Shown here: one piece after another, positions 1 to 8,544 of the stretch
Numbering within the stretch: position 1 is the stretch's first letter
Layout: the number at the start of each line of letters is the position of its first letter
Notes under the pieces: model-generated
The model's database searches: none
Seen by the model: only the letters and a program-made list of their open reading frames with translations
Told to the model about the DNA's origin: nothing
Program-made: the position numbers and the translations under genes
NCBI RefSeq assembly: GCF_001426865.1
Contig: NZ_LMFO01000012.1
Span: 63,086 to 127,085, forward strand
Length of the DNA: 64,000 nt
Origin: Paenibacillus sp. Root52
GTDB taxonomy: Bacteria > Bacillota > Bacilli > Paenibacillales > Paenibacillaceae
Reading direction: 5' to 3'

Positions 1-315
1 CGTTTGGTTGGATTGATGGACATGGAAAGACAGCAATTGCATCCGTATTGGTTCATGGTGCCTCCACGTCTGAACGCTCTATCTCGAAGCAGTACCTTTG
101 ACAATAGTGGCAAGTTAAATGTGCTTCAAGTTGATGCGGATCAATTAAGCAGCACATCTTGGCCCATTATTTATGTGGCGGATGAACGATTGCAAGAAAC
201 AGTGATGTTGGTGAATCTTGCTCTGGCTGAAGCAATATTACGGAGGGAATTTACTGGTTTGCGGTTGCAACGTGTGAATCAGGTTGAAGGGGAGAACCGT
301 TTACTGAGTCTATAA
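1..315 (+). CDS. C-terminal part of an uncharacterised protein, possibly Imm11-like
   Basis: The frame is already open at base 1, so the true start lies outside the window and only about 104 residues are visible. The tail has a hydrophobic strand (PIIYVADERL), a helix and a closing strand TGLRLQRV, an arrangement reminiscent of Imm11/DUF1629 immunity domains; this is a guess from the tail alone. It lies 37 nt upstream of the DUF4280 gene on the same strand and is probably co-transcribed with the spike genes, so it could equally be a structural or adaptor protein of that system. Confidence 0.5.
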   Translation, partial: RLVGLMDMERQQLHPYWFMVPPRLNALSRSSTFDNSGKLNVLQVDADQLSSTSWPIIYVADERLQETVMLVNLALAEAILRREFTGLRLQRVNQVEGENRLLSL

Positions 316-352
316 AATCATCTGGGTGAAACCCAGCGGAGGAGGAAAATCA

Positions 353-829
353 ATGGCTGAAGCGATTGGAGCGACGAGACCGGATGTGGTGGATGAAGGG
401 GCTGGAGGCCCAACGTATGTTGTGGCCGGAGCGATCTTAAGTTGTTCTTGTGGTACACAGTTGAATCGATTGAAAATACCTTACAGCCATGGCGTGCATC
501 TAAAGGAGAAAGCACAACTGAACGTGGCTGATGCAACACCGATGATTCACATCATGCCGTTTGGTAACTGTACCAGCCAATTGAATCCTGTCGTTCAGAC
601 AGGTGAATTCGATATTGAAGGTGTCCAGAAGGCACCCTGTATTCCTTCCATCTCTACTCCTTGGATGGAGGGCAAAACAGATGTGCTCATTGAGAATGAA
701 CCTGCACTGTTAAGTACCTGCATGAATATGTGTCTCCACGGAGGCTACATCCAGATTGAAGATGATGGTCAAGAGCTTGGAGGGTCTTCCATAGGCGGCA
801 CAACCGGGTTTGGCGGTAACATCAGGTAA
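353..829 (+). CDS. DUF4280 (PAAR-like) protein
   Basis: 158 residues. ATG 353 is chosen because GGAGGAGG lies just upstream. The Cys/Gly-rich core (AILSCSCGTQ, GNCTSQLNP, PCIPS, CMNMCLHGG) matches DUF4280, a family regarded as PAAR-like: small proteins that cap the tip of a VgrG-type spike and often bind metal. The gene sits 69 nt upstream of the VgrG-like toxin gene in the same direction, the usual cap-plus-spike arrangement. Domain identity rests on pattern recognition; the role as tip of an injection apparatus is inferred from the family and the neighbour. Confidence 0.75.
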   Translation: MAEAIGATRPDVVDEGAGGPTYVVAGAILSCSCGTQLNRLKIPYSHGVHLKEKAQLNVADATPMIHIMPFGNCTSQLNPVVQTGEFDIEGVQKAPCIPSISTPWMEGKTDVLIENEPALLSTCMNMCLHGGYIQIEDDGQELGGSSIGGTTGFGGNIR

Positions 830-898
830 TGAACATCTTAGAGCTATAGCTGAGACCTTTTTTCCGTGTGCTGACATTGCTAGGAAAGAAGTGAGACG

Positions 899-3790
899 AT
901 GAGTGTAGTGGAAGCGGCAGTGGGTATGGGGAATATCCGATGTATATCTCCATACACGTTGCAGAACATACAACATTTGCGGATCGAGCGGAGTGCAGGA
1001 GAACATGCTCGCTTGTATTTGCAAGGCATTATTCCAGAAGAGCATCAGGATCAAGATCTGAACCGGCTCGCCAAAGATGAGACCGTGTCGTTGGTGGAGA
1101 TCGGAGAACAGGGGCAGGAAGTTCGCAAGCTGTTCCAAGGACTTGTACTGGATGTCAGCATCCGCCGAGTACAAGGGATATACATATTGGAGCTAGAGGC
1201 AGTGTCTTACTCATATCTGCTAGACATTGAACCTCGTATTCGTTCGTTCCAGAACAAGGATCAGGACTGTGAAGACGTCATTCGGCAGGTATTGAAGGTT
1301 TATCCGAAATCAGATGTCATAGATTATGTGAGTGGAAGCTCGAAACTAGGAGCTTTGACGCTGCAATATCGAGAGACGGATTGGGCTTTCTTACGCCGAC
1401 TCGCGTCACGGTTCGGCGCAGCGATCATTCCGGAAATATCAGCTGACTCTCCTAAACTGTATATTGGCGTGCCAGATGGTCGGTATACGGAACTGCCAGA
1501 TCAAGCGTATACGCTAAGGCGAGATATGAAGGCGTTGAAAGAAGCTTGGTCGGTAGGTGCTACGGGGGTAACGGAGAAAGACTTCACGAGTTATATGATA
1601 GATACCCATCGCTGGTTGGCGCTTGGAGATACTGTGCTCTTCCACGAGGAGGAGCTGAAAGTAGCCGCTTGTGTAAGCCAAACGGTAGGAGGGTTGCTTC
1701 GACATACGGTTACGCTTAGTCCAGAAAGTGGAATTCGGCAAAATGAAATCAGGAACGATGACATTGCCGGAGCAGCACTAGAAGGCAAAATTATTGGTGT
1801 TACCAAAGACACGGTAAAAGTCCATCTGGATGTGGATGCCTCCCAATCGGAAGCGGAAGCAAGCTGGATGCCTTATTCGGCTGTATATGCCGGAGATGGC
1901 GGTGGATTCTACAGCATGCCAGAATCCGGCTCAGCTGTTCAAGTGTATTTTGCTAGTGGTCAAGAGAGTGACGCATTCGCGATGGGCTCTGTGCGTCGGG
2001 GCAGTCAGCCTTCTCCCAAGACCGCAGATCCAGCAACGAAGAGCTGGGGAACGAATTATGGCAAAGAAATGAAAATGACGGATTCGGAAATGTCTCTCAT
2101 TGCGACAGAAGGCAGTCTATTCATTACACTGGACGGCGGCGGGGTCACCATTCAGAGTAATAGCGGAATTGTAGCAGCCGGTGGGCAGGAGATTACGCTT
2201 GAGAGCGAGAAGAAGATAGGGATTGAGGCACAGGAAACTATTTTCCTACAGTGCGGAGACAGCAGTATGATTCTGGATGGCATGACCGACCTGAAGGGCA
2301 GTGAAGTGCTGCTCGATGGCCTAATCAAAATGCCTGTAACCGTGGAGGATCTTGAGCCAGTACCAGAAGCGCCATTTGTGTCTGAGGTACAAGTGGAAGA
2401 GGAACCCGAAGAGGAGAAGAAGGGCTTCTGGGGAAAAGTGCTGGATGTGACTCAGACCGTACTGGATGTTGTCGGTCTGATTCCGGTGGTCGGTGAGGTC
2501 GCAGACCTTGCCAATGCAGCCATCTATGCGGCTCAAGGAGACTATACCAACGCGGCGTTGTCCGCTGCCGCGGCGATCCCGTTCGTAGGCTGGGCAGCAA
2601 CGGGTGCCAAGTTTGCCATCAAAGGCGCTAAGCTAGTCAAAAAAGCGGGCAAAGTGGTCGACAGTGTCGTAGGTGCAGCCACAAAGATTGCGGATAAGGC
2701 GGGTCAAGTTGCGAAGGCCATCGGTGATCTCGCCAATAAAGCTGGCGATGCGATCTCGGGTGCACTCGGTAAAGTCATGACCAAGGCGAAGGGACTTGCC
2801 AGTAACTTCAGTCCAGCAGATCTAGCGAACAAACTCAAAGGCAAGCTGGATGCTCTGATGATGAAGTCGCCAATGCTTGGGAACGGACTAAAAATGGCGG
2901 GTGGCATGGCCAAAGGCTTCATGCAGAATCTACTCATGAGTGAAGCGATGAACTATGGCTTGGAGCAACTAAGCCAATACGTCGATTCGGATACGATGAC
3001 TAAAGCCATGATTCTAATGAGTATGCTAAGTGGCAAGTCCAAGAAGAATCAGAACCAAGGGATTACTTCCAATAATAAAGGTTCTGGTGATAAGGATAAG
3101 AGCAAGAAAGATAAGGATTCAGGTAACAAGGATAAGGATAAGTCGAAAGACAAAACCAAGGATGAACCAAACAAACCTAAACCGAAGGATCAGGAAACGG
3201 ACAAATCTAAAGGGAAAACGGGAGATAATCCGAAGGATTCGTCGTCATCAGACTCTAAGAAGGATAAAGATGCTACTGATGGGACGGGGAAAGAAAACTC
3301 AACAAGTAAAGATAAAACAATGGTTGGTGAAAATGAACAATATACAAATGGAAGGAAAAATAGGTTGAAGCCTAATATTAGGTATAAAACAGGTGAGTAT
3401 GATTACTTTTATGAAACGGATGGTAAAGGTAGAATTACTAAATTTGAAACAGATAGTTTACAATTAACTAAGAGAACTGAAAGGTTATCTCACAGCAGAA
3501 ATACACCAGGTAAAATAAAAGGACAAGACGAAGCAGGGCACTTAGCAGGTGATAGATTTGGAGGTTCACCAAAAGTTGATAATTTGGTGTCACAATTGTC
3601 AGATGTCAATCAGAAAAAATTTAAGAAACTTGAAAATAAATGGGCTGACGCTCTAAAGGAGAAACCGCCTAAGAAGGTAACCGTTGATGTTGAGATAGTT
3701 TATTTAGGAAATAATCTGAGGCCAGATAAATTTATAGTGAAATACACTATTGATGGTAAGCCAGGAAGTGCAGAATTTAAAAATTACTAA
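899..3790 (+). CDS. VgrG-like spike polymorphic toxin with C-terminal DNA/RNA non-specific endonuclease domain
   Basis: 963 residues. The N-terminal ~300 resemble the phage late-control gpD/gp27 fold (MSVVEAAVG to the SPESG segment). Residues ~300-390 look like a gp5 OB-fold (GKIIGVTKDTVKVHL, GDGGGFYSMPESGSAVQV), then come repetitive beta-helix-like strands to ~480. A hydrophobic pre-toxin segment (VVGLIPVVGEVADLANA, AAAIPFVGWAATGAKF, ~520-565) is followed by an Ala/Lys-rich helical region to ~725 and a Lys/Asp/Ser linker (~730-800). The last ~150 residues carry DEAGHLAGDRFGGS and a closing VEIVYLGNNLRPDKF, typical of the Endonuclea_NS_2 family. The 3' end is much more AT-rich than the body, as expected for a swapped toxin tip. 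The nearest downstream gene is the likely immunity gene. T6SS machinery is not known in Gram-positives, so the delivery route is unknown. Confidence 0.8.
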   Translation: MSVVEAAVGMGNIRCISPYTLQNIQHLRIERSAGEHARLYLQGIIPEEHQDQDLNRLAKDETVSLVEIGEQGQEVRKLFQGLVLDVSIRRVQGIYILELEAVSYSYLLDIEPRIRSFQNKDQDCEDVIRQVLKVYPKSDVIDYVSGSSKLGALTLQYRETDWAFLRRLASRFGAAIIPEISADSPKLYIGVPDGRYTELPDQAYTLRRDMKALKEAWSVGATGVTEKDFTSYMIDTHRWLALGDTVLFHEEELKVAACVSQTVGGLLRHTVTLSPESGIRQNEIRNDDIAGAALEGKIIGVTKDTVKVHLDVDASQSEAEASWMPYSAVYAGDGGGFYSMPESGSAVQVYFASGQESDAFAMGSVRRGSQPSPKTADPATKSWGTNYGKEMKMTDSEMSLIATEGSLFITLDGGGVTIQSNSGIVAAGGQEITLESEKKIGIEAQETIFLQCGDSSMILDGMTDLKGSEVLLDGLIKMPVTVEDLEPVPEAPFVSEVQVEEEPEEEKKGFWGKVLDVTQTVLDVVGLIPVVGEVADLANAAIYAAQGDYTNAALSAAAAIPFVGWAATGAKFAIKGAKLVKKAGKVVDSVVGAATKIADKAGQVAKAIGDLANKAGDAISGALGKVMTKAKGLASNFSPADLANKLKGKLDALMMKSPMLGNGLKMAGGMAKGFMQNLLMSEAMNYGLEQLSQYVDSDTMTKAMILMSMLSGKSKKNQNQGITSNNKGSGDKDKSKKDKDSGNKDKDKSKDKTKDEPNKPKPKDQETDKSKGKTGDNPKDSSSSDSKKDKDATDGTGKENSTSKDKTMVGENEQYTNGRKNRLKPNIRYKTGEYDYFYETDGKGRITKFETDSLQLTKRTERLSHSRNTPGKIKGQDEAGHLAGDRFGGSPKVDNLVSQLSDVNQKKFKKLENKWADALKEKPPKKVTVDVEIVYLGNNLRPDKFIVKYTIDGKPGSAEFKNY

Positions 3791-3804
3791 GGGAGTGTGT
3801 GAGT

Positions 3805-4260
3805 ATGAAAGAATTTGAAGAACGGTTTAGTGAATTTCAGGCAGATATGATTGATATATGTATGGAGTATGTTGAAGATCGAACAGATAAAGTTTATATC
3901 TACGCTTCATGTGAAGAAGGTATGATATCGAGTAGTTTCTTTTATATGATTAATAACAAGTATGTAGAGTGTCATAAGGTAAATGATGCATTGGAAGATG
4001 CGGACAAAAGTTATGATGTGACTACAGAACGACAGTTTATGGTGTTAAGAATTATAAATGAAAATATTGAAAATATTGAAAAATTGTGCAATGAATATGA
4101 AGTGGAGATGCCAACAGAGATGAAATTAATATATGATGCTACGAATGGCAAGTTTCAGGCTGAATACAAATATGATTTAGTGCATACAAATGATGAATTA
4201 AAAACAGCTGATGACTTTGCTGATGAATGGTTTGAAGAAATTAAAAGTAAACATTTATGA
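3805..4260 (+). CDS. Probable immunity protein for the spike nuclease (YezG/DUF600-like)
   Basis: 151 residues. ATG 3805 is preferred over GTG 3799 because AAGGGAG at 3789-3795 is correctly spaced for it. The acidic sequence contains KVYIYASCEEG, SFFYMINNKYV and a closing GKFQAEYKYDL, the order of short strands seen in YezG/DUF600 immunity proteins. It begins 14 nt after the toxin stop codon, the standard position for a cognate immunity gene. Family call is moderate; the immunity role is inferred from position. Confidence 0.65.
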   Translation: MKEFEERFSEFQADMIDICMEYVEDRTDKVYIYASCEEGMISSSFFYMINNKYVECHKVNDALEDADKSYDVTTERQFMVLRIINENIENIEKLCNEYEVEMPTEMKLIYDATNGKFQAEYKYDLVHTNDELKTADDFADEWFEEIKSKHL

Positions 4261-4367
4261 GTTTAATTCAGTGTGATTTTCGATAAATTGGTATACCATG
4301 ATTCGCTTAAATTCAGACATACTTTTGTAAGTGTGACACTGTTACAAATTATAACAATTCAATGAAC

Positions 4368-4407
4368 AACCACAATATGAGCTATCTGCCTATACTGTGG
4401 TTTTTTT
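4368..4407 (+). terminator. Rho-independent terminator after the spike/immunity pair
   Basis: AACCACA and TGTGGTT arms enclose a loop and are followed by a run of seven T. The T tract runs directly into the truncated immunity-like fragment that starts at about 4408, so this is also a recombination junction. Confidence 0.7.
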
Positions 4408-4854
4408 GTTGAATTAGTTAGAATATGTCGACCTACCTTTGGGGTGGCCCATTTATTCTGGCAGTCCAATCTTACATGGTCTAATGAAATGGAAAAAGTC
4501 CATAATTGGATATATATGATAGAAGAACCAGTGCCGGTAAAGTTTTTCCCCAACGGGCTCTTAGGGCCTGGGATGCAGACGTATTTTGACGGATTTGTAC
4601 TTGATATGTTTGGTAGGGACTTTCTGATGAAAGCACCGTGTCTAGTTAAAGAAATGGATTGGGGAGGTATTCGGCTGGATCTAATAGATAAACCGTGGGA
4701 AGCGGAACTAGGTGAATTATTGGAAAATTGGATGAAGGTGATTGATTACCTAAATTCATCCAATGTGGTGGCAACCCCTGTTTTCAGCGAAGATCGTGAT
4801 TGGGTTGATTTTAGACCTTCTGAAAAATGGGATGTTTTCTTGAAAAATAATTGA
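4408..4854 (+). pseudogene. 5'-truncated immunity-like gene (copy A of the 260-residue family)
   Basis: From about 4408 the frame reads ELVRICRPTFGVAHLFW, which aligns with AEIVKPRYGVTHISW in the intact paralogue at 9512-10291 (and copy B at 6974), and the similarity continues to the stop (PVPVKFFPNGLLGPGMQT, DWGGIRLDLIDKPWE). The N-terminal half is missing and the fragment abuts a terminator, so it has no promoter or start of its own. The family was not recognised; paralogues elsewhere in this locus suggest immunity. It is followed by pentapeptide and TPR-like genes (block A). Confidence 0.7.
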
Positions 4855-4870
4855 TAGGCGGGATACCACG

Positions 4871-5574
4871 ATGAGTAATTCTTTGGATGAAATAAAGAAG
4901 GAGATCCAAACTGCTATTATGAATGAAGAAATCTTAGATGGTTTAGAAATTGCAGAAATAGATCTATCATTCTCAGACTTTTCATATTTAAAAGCTGATC
5001 GGATCATGGCAGTGAAGACGAATCTTCGTGCTTCAAACTTAAATGGAATCTCGTTAAGAGATTTTGACTGGAAGGAAAGTAATTTGGAACAAGTTAGTTT
5101 AGAAGACGCAGATATCGCAGACTGTTTTTTTAGTGAAGTGAACTTTATGAAATCCAACTTATGCAATGCTCAAATAAAAATAAGTTCATGTTTTAAAGTA
5201 TGTTTTGACGAAGTAGATTTGACAGAGGGGAATCTTACAGGTACTTCGTTTACATTGTCTACATTTAAGCTTGCTGATCTTACAGGTGGTCAAGCCGATG
5301 AAGCTGTTTTTGATGAGAGCGATTTAACGGGAGCAATCTTAAACGAGGGAGATTTACGAGTTCAGATTTCATACAAGCCAATCTAACCAAAGTTACTGCT
5401 ATTAATACGGATTTTCGTGGTGCTAATTTTAGTGAAGCAAACTTATCTTGGGGTAATTTCACAAATGCAAACTTTGAAGGAGCAATCCTAAAGGGTGTTC
5501 AGTGGAAGGGGGCAGTTATTGAGAATGCAACGTTTGACGAAAGTGTGAAAGTAGAGGTAGAGAAATTACTTTAG
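4871..5574 (+). pseudogene. Pentapeptide-repeat protein gene, frameshifted (copy A)
   Basis: The frame from ATG 4871 encodes A(D/N)Lxx-type repeats (LSFSDFSYLKADR, NLRASNLNG, EVDLTEGNLTG) and stops at 5386. The repeats continue in another frame from about 5350 (SSDFIQANLTK, DFRGANFSEANLSWGNF, FEGAILKGVQWKGA) to TAG 5572-5574, so a one-base indel near the GAGGGAG at 5345-5351 has split a protein of about 235 residues. The paralogue at 7795-8391 is intact but shorter. Pentapeptide proteins fold as right-handed beta-helices and some act as immunity or DNA-mimic proteins. Here the role is inferred from the immunity-rich neighbourhood. Confidence 0.7.
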
Positions 5575-5623
5575 TGTAGTGTTACAGGGGTGTATACACT
5601 TTTTTACTTAGGAGGTATGAATA

Positions 5624-6040
5624 GTGGATATAAACGAAAAAGTATATGACTTAATTGTGCATTTATGTAAAGAAGGCGATAAGCATGTTGAAAACGGGCA
5701 AACTTCTAAAGCGATTGAAAGCTATTCAACTGCACTTGATTTAGTTCCGTTACCAAAGACTGATTGGGAAACGAGCACGTGGATTTACACAACATTAGGA
5801 GATACTTATTTTTATTCTGGCAACTATGAGATGGCGAAGAACAATTTATATAATGCTTTGAACTGTCCGGATGGAAGTACAAATCCATTTATCTTACTGA
5901 GACTTGGAGAGAGTTTGTTTGAGTGTGGGGAGCTCGAGAAAGCTAAGGAGTATTTGTTAAGAGCCTACATGTTAGAAGGATACAAAATTTTTTTTAACGA
6001 AGATGATAAATATATTGGATCAATTTTAGATATGATTTAG
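5624..6040 (+). CDS. TPR-like protein, type 1 (copy A)
   Basis: 138 residues, starting at GTG 5624, seven bases after GGAGGT at 5611-5616. Helical repeats of TPR type are visible (AIESYSTALDLVPLP, WIYTTLGDTYFYSGNYEMA, LLRLGESLFECGELEKA). It is probably a soluble protein-binding partner. A shortened, frameshifted paralogue lies at 10292-10599 and the next gene downstream is a related TPR-like protein. In both blocks the order is type 1 then type 2, suggesting they work together, probably as immunity components; function is not recognised. Confidence 0.7.
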   Translation: MDINEKVYDLIVHLCKEGDKHVENGQTSKAIESYSTALDLVPLPKTDWETSTWIYTTLGDTYFYSGNYEMAKNNLYNALNCPDGSTNPFILLRLGESLFECGELEKAKEYLLRAYMLEGYKIFFNEDDKYIGSILDMI

Positions 6041-6051
6041 GAGGAAGATAA

Positions 6052-6474
6052 ATGGCTACTTTACTACCGCAAATCAAGGAGAAATTTGAAATTATTATTA
6101 ATGAAAGTAATGAAAAATTCAAGAATGCTAACTACGATGAATCCATTTTTTTGTTAGAAGAGGCATGGGACTTAATCCCTTCACCAAAAGGTCTTTACTC
6201 TGAAGAAAGCTATCATTTGGTAAAGGATATTATTGATACTTGTTTTATAAAAAACGACTTTAAAAAAGCAAAAGAATGGGCAGATAAAATATTTCTTACC
6301 GGATTTGATCGTATAGATTCCGGCGGTAAGGAATTCATTTCAGGAAAAGTTGCTTTTGAATTAGGAGATTTAGAGACAGCAAAAGAATTTTTTAGAATTG
6401 CCAATGACAAATCCGAAGGTAGATGTTTTGGAAGTCCAAAGAATGCTAAATATCTTAAGTTCTTTAAGAGTTAA
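6052..6474 (+). CDS. TPR-like protein, type 2 (copy A)
   Basis: 140 residues, ATG 6052 with GGAGGAAG just upstream, 11 nt after the type 1 gene. TPR-like helices (SIFLLEEAWDLIPSPKG, AKEWADKIFLTGFDR, AFELGDLETAKEFF) and a conserved tail KSEGRCF..KYLKFFKS are shared with the intact paralogue at 10603-11019. No signal peptide or membrane segment. Both copies of this gene are intact while the surrounding paralogues decay, so it may still be useful to the cell. Confidence 0.7.
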   Translation: MATLLPQIKEKFEIIINESNEKFKNANYDESIFLLEEAWDLIPSPKGLYSEESYHLVKDIIDTCFIKNDFKKAKEWADKIFLTGFDRIDSGGKEFISGKVAFELGDLETAKEFFRIANDKSEGRCFGSPKNAKYLKFFKS

Positions 6475-6536
6475 GGTTTATTGCAGTAATAAGCTAAAGT
6501 TTTATGTGTAAATTCATGAAAGACACTATTAGCACT

Positions 6537-6574
6537 CCACAACATGGATCTTTCGTCCTTGTTGTGGTTCTTTA
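6537..6574 (+). terminator. Rho-independent terminator after block A
   Basis: CCACAAC and GTTGTGG arms around a loop, followed by TTCTTT. It resembles the terminator at 4368-4407 in stem sequence (CCACA/TGTGG) and position, at the end of an immunity block. Confidence 0.6.
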
Positions 6575-6960
6575 ATATTCAATACTATATGTCGAACGTT
6601 ACACAGACTTACAGACGGTAACATCTTAAATGCTTCAACCGCCTACTGAGTAAGTAAGTTATTATAAATAGATTCTTTATAGCGAAAGCATATAACGTTA
6701 GTTTTTTTAGAAGGATTTACAGCATGTAACGCAACAACCTTTATTAGCTTCACAGTTTGCTTGAAGTATGAGCACGCATGAGCTTTTTGAAAGTTTATTG
6801 TTCATTGAATTGATAGTATATCTGTATCTCGGATTGATAATTGGAAAGTTGATGTTTGAACAAGGTTTGTCTATTAGGTTGGAAAATAAAAGAGGGGTAT
6901 ACATACATAGCTAAGAGAAACGTTTCTTTGGAGGAGTACAGATTCTCAATTTATCTTTAA
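6575..6960 (+). other. Non-coding AT-rich stretch between blocks A and B
   Basis: About 385 bases with no convincing gene. A 48-codon open frame from ATG 6768 has no ribosome binding site and no recognised similarity. The stretch could hold the promoter for the next gene and decayed remnants of an earlier cassette. Confidence 0.4.
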
Positions 6961-6973
6961 GGAGGAGTTTAAT

Positions 6974-7759
6974 CTGAAAAATGAATTAAAAGCGGAATTT
7001 TTCCTAATTAGAATGTTTCCTACTGTAGCTATTAAAGGCGAGACTCTTAACAGAGTATTAGATGTTTTTGAATCTAGTGAGTATTTTAAGCCAACTCTAT
7101 GGGGAAACAGTGAAAAGTCCAAATATCAGTATGATCGAGGTACTCTTATCAATGAAGCTTCTTCGGATCAGATGCTTTCCGAGATATATCTACGAAGAAA
7201 TAAGTCCAACAAGTTTGAGGGTAGATTCTCAACAGAATTGAGTCCAAGATCTTTTTTGAATTTTAAATTTGATAGTAAGATAGTTCCTTCTCAGTGGTCG
7301 CATATATTTGATTTATCAGATAAACTTGCAGAAATTATTAAGCCAAGCTACGGGATAGCACATGTTTTCTGGCCAATACCAGAAGAAGTGGACATTGAAT
7401 ATAAAAAAACTTTCTTGTTAATGGATTATTGTGCCCAGCCTACTCCGGTAGACTTTGTACAAAGTGGGCCAGCTGGAGTTGCCATGAGGACATACTTTAG
7501 TGGCGAAGTTAAGGATTTATTCGGGGAATATTTTATGCAGAATACACCAGCAATTGTATCTAAAACTTTATGGGGCGGCATACGTATTGATTTACATGAG
7601 GATCCTTGAAAAACCGATATTTCTCAAGTTCTTTATAATTTCAAGGAAGTAATGGGGTATCTTGAACAAAAATCGATATTGGCTATACCGGAATATGATG
7701 AGCAGCTTAGAGGTATTACATTTAGTCCAAGTATAGTCTGGAAAAATCGAAAGAAATGA
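6974..7759 (+). pseudogene. Immunity-like gene with in-frame stop (copy B of the 260-residue family)
   Basis: The frame aligns along its length with the intact paralogue at 9512-10291 (PTLWGNSE, LSPRSFLNFKFD, IIKPSYGIAHVFW, LWGGIRIDLHEDP). After HEDP a TGA at 7607-7609 replaces the Trp of DDPW in the paralogue, then the frame continues (KTDISQVLYNFKEVMGY) to TGA 7757-7759. A single TGG to TGA change explains this. The ribosome site GGAGGAG at 6961-6967 precedes CTG 6974, so either CTG is the start or the original start was mutated; the first ATG in frame (7013) would cut into the conserved N-terminus. Confidence 0.7.
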
Positions 7760-7794
7760 ATTTATAGGAGAACCAGAGGAGGGATTAAAAAGAT

Positions 7795-8391
7795 ATGAGT
7801 GTAAGGGAGCAGGTACTGACTATAATTCAAAAAGCAATTAAACATAATGAGAAAGTAGATAATTTGGACATTAAGGGGCTTGATTTATCTTTCTTAGATC
7901 TATCAGGATTAATAGCTGATCGATTAAGTGGTCAAAAAACAAATTTTAATGCAGCTTTACTTAGTAATGCATCTTTTAGAGATTGCAATTTTGATGAAGC
8001 GTGTTTTCAAGACTCTAACTTGCAAGAAGCAGATATAGCCGATTGCTTTTTTTACAAAACACAATTCCAGAATGCTCGTATGAATAAGGCTAAATTAGCT
8101 ATTAGTTTTTGTTCAGAAGCTTGCTTTGATGGAGTTGATTTATCTGATAGCACTTTAGTTGGAACTTCATTTGATAACGCATCATTTATCAATGCTATTT
8201 TAAAGCGTACTGATGCCAAAAGTGTAGTATTCATAGGGGCTGATCTTACGGGGGCAGATTTAAGTAATGGAGATTTTGAAGAGGCTGACTTTACTGACGC
8301 TAAGCTTGATGGGGTTAATTGGAAAGGTGCAAATATTTATGGAGCGATTTTTAATGAGAGCATTAGAAATAAAATTATTACTTTAATATAA
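7795..8391 (+). CDS. Pentapeptide-repeat protein (copy B)
   Basis: 198 residues, ATG 7795 after AGAGGAGGG. Tandem A(D/N)LxX repeats run from residue ~25 to ~190 (LDLSFLDLSGL, DANFQEADIADCFF-like segments, GADLTGADLSNGDFEEADF), predicting a right-handed beta-helix. It is intact, unlike its longer paralogue at 4871-5574, which shares LSF.D.S.L.ADR and the ADIADCFF motif. It follows copy B of the immunity-like gene just as the paralogue follows copy A, so this pair is a conserved unit. Probable immunity protein by context. Confidence 0.75.
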   Translation: MSVREQVLTIIQKAIKHNEKVDNLDIKGLDLSFLDLSGLIADRLSGQKTNFNAALLSNASFRDCNFDEACFQDSNLQEADIADCFFYKTQFQNARMNKAKLAISFCSEACFDGVDLSDSTLVGTSFDNASFINAILKRTDAKSVVFIGADLTGADLSNGDFEEADFTDAKLDGVNWKGANIYGAIFNESIRNKIITLI

Positions 8392-8468
8392 TGAATAAAA
8401 ATGTAATTCGAGAAAGTACACTTAACTCAATGTAATCTTTATATATGATGTTAAGAAATAAATTAAAG

Positions 8469-8500
8469 TAGGTCTACTCCTTATAGGAATAGACCTATTT
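8469..8500 (+). terminator. Rho-independent terminator after block B
   Basis: TAGGTCTA and TAGACCTA arms with a short loop, then TTTC. It closes the pentapeptide gene just before displaced cassette 1. Confidence 0.6.
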
Positions 8501-8544
8501 CAATTCTGTGGCTCTGTAGTAGGGAACAAAAACTTAAAAGTCGC

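Noticed and set aside
710..1174. 154-residue minus-strand open frame across the DUF4280/spike junction
   Set aside because: Antisense to two well-supported genes; no domain or ribosome site.
6768..6914. 48-codon hydrophobic open frame
   Set aside because: No ribosome site and no recognised family; kept only as a possible remnant in the intergenic note.
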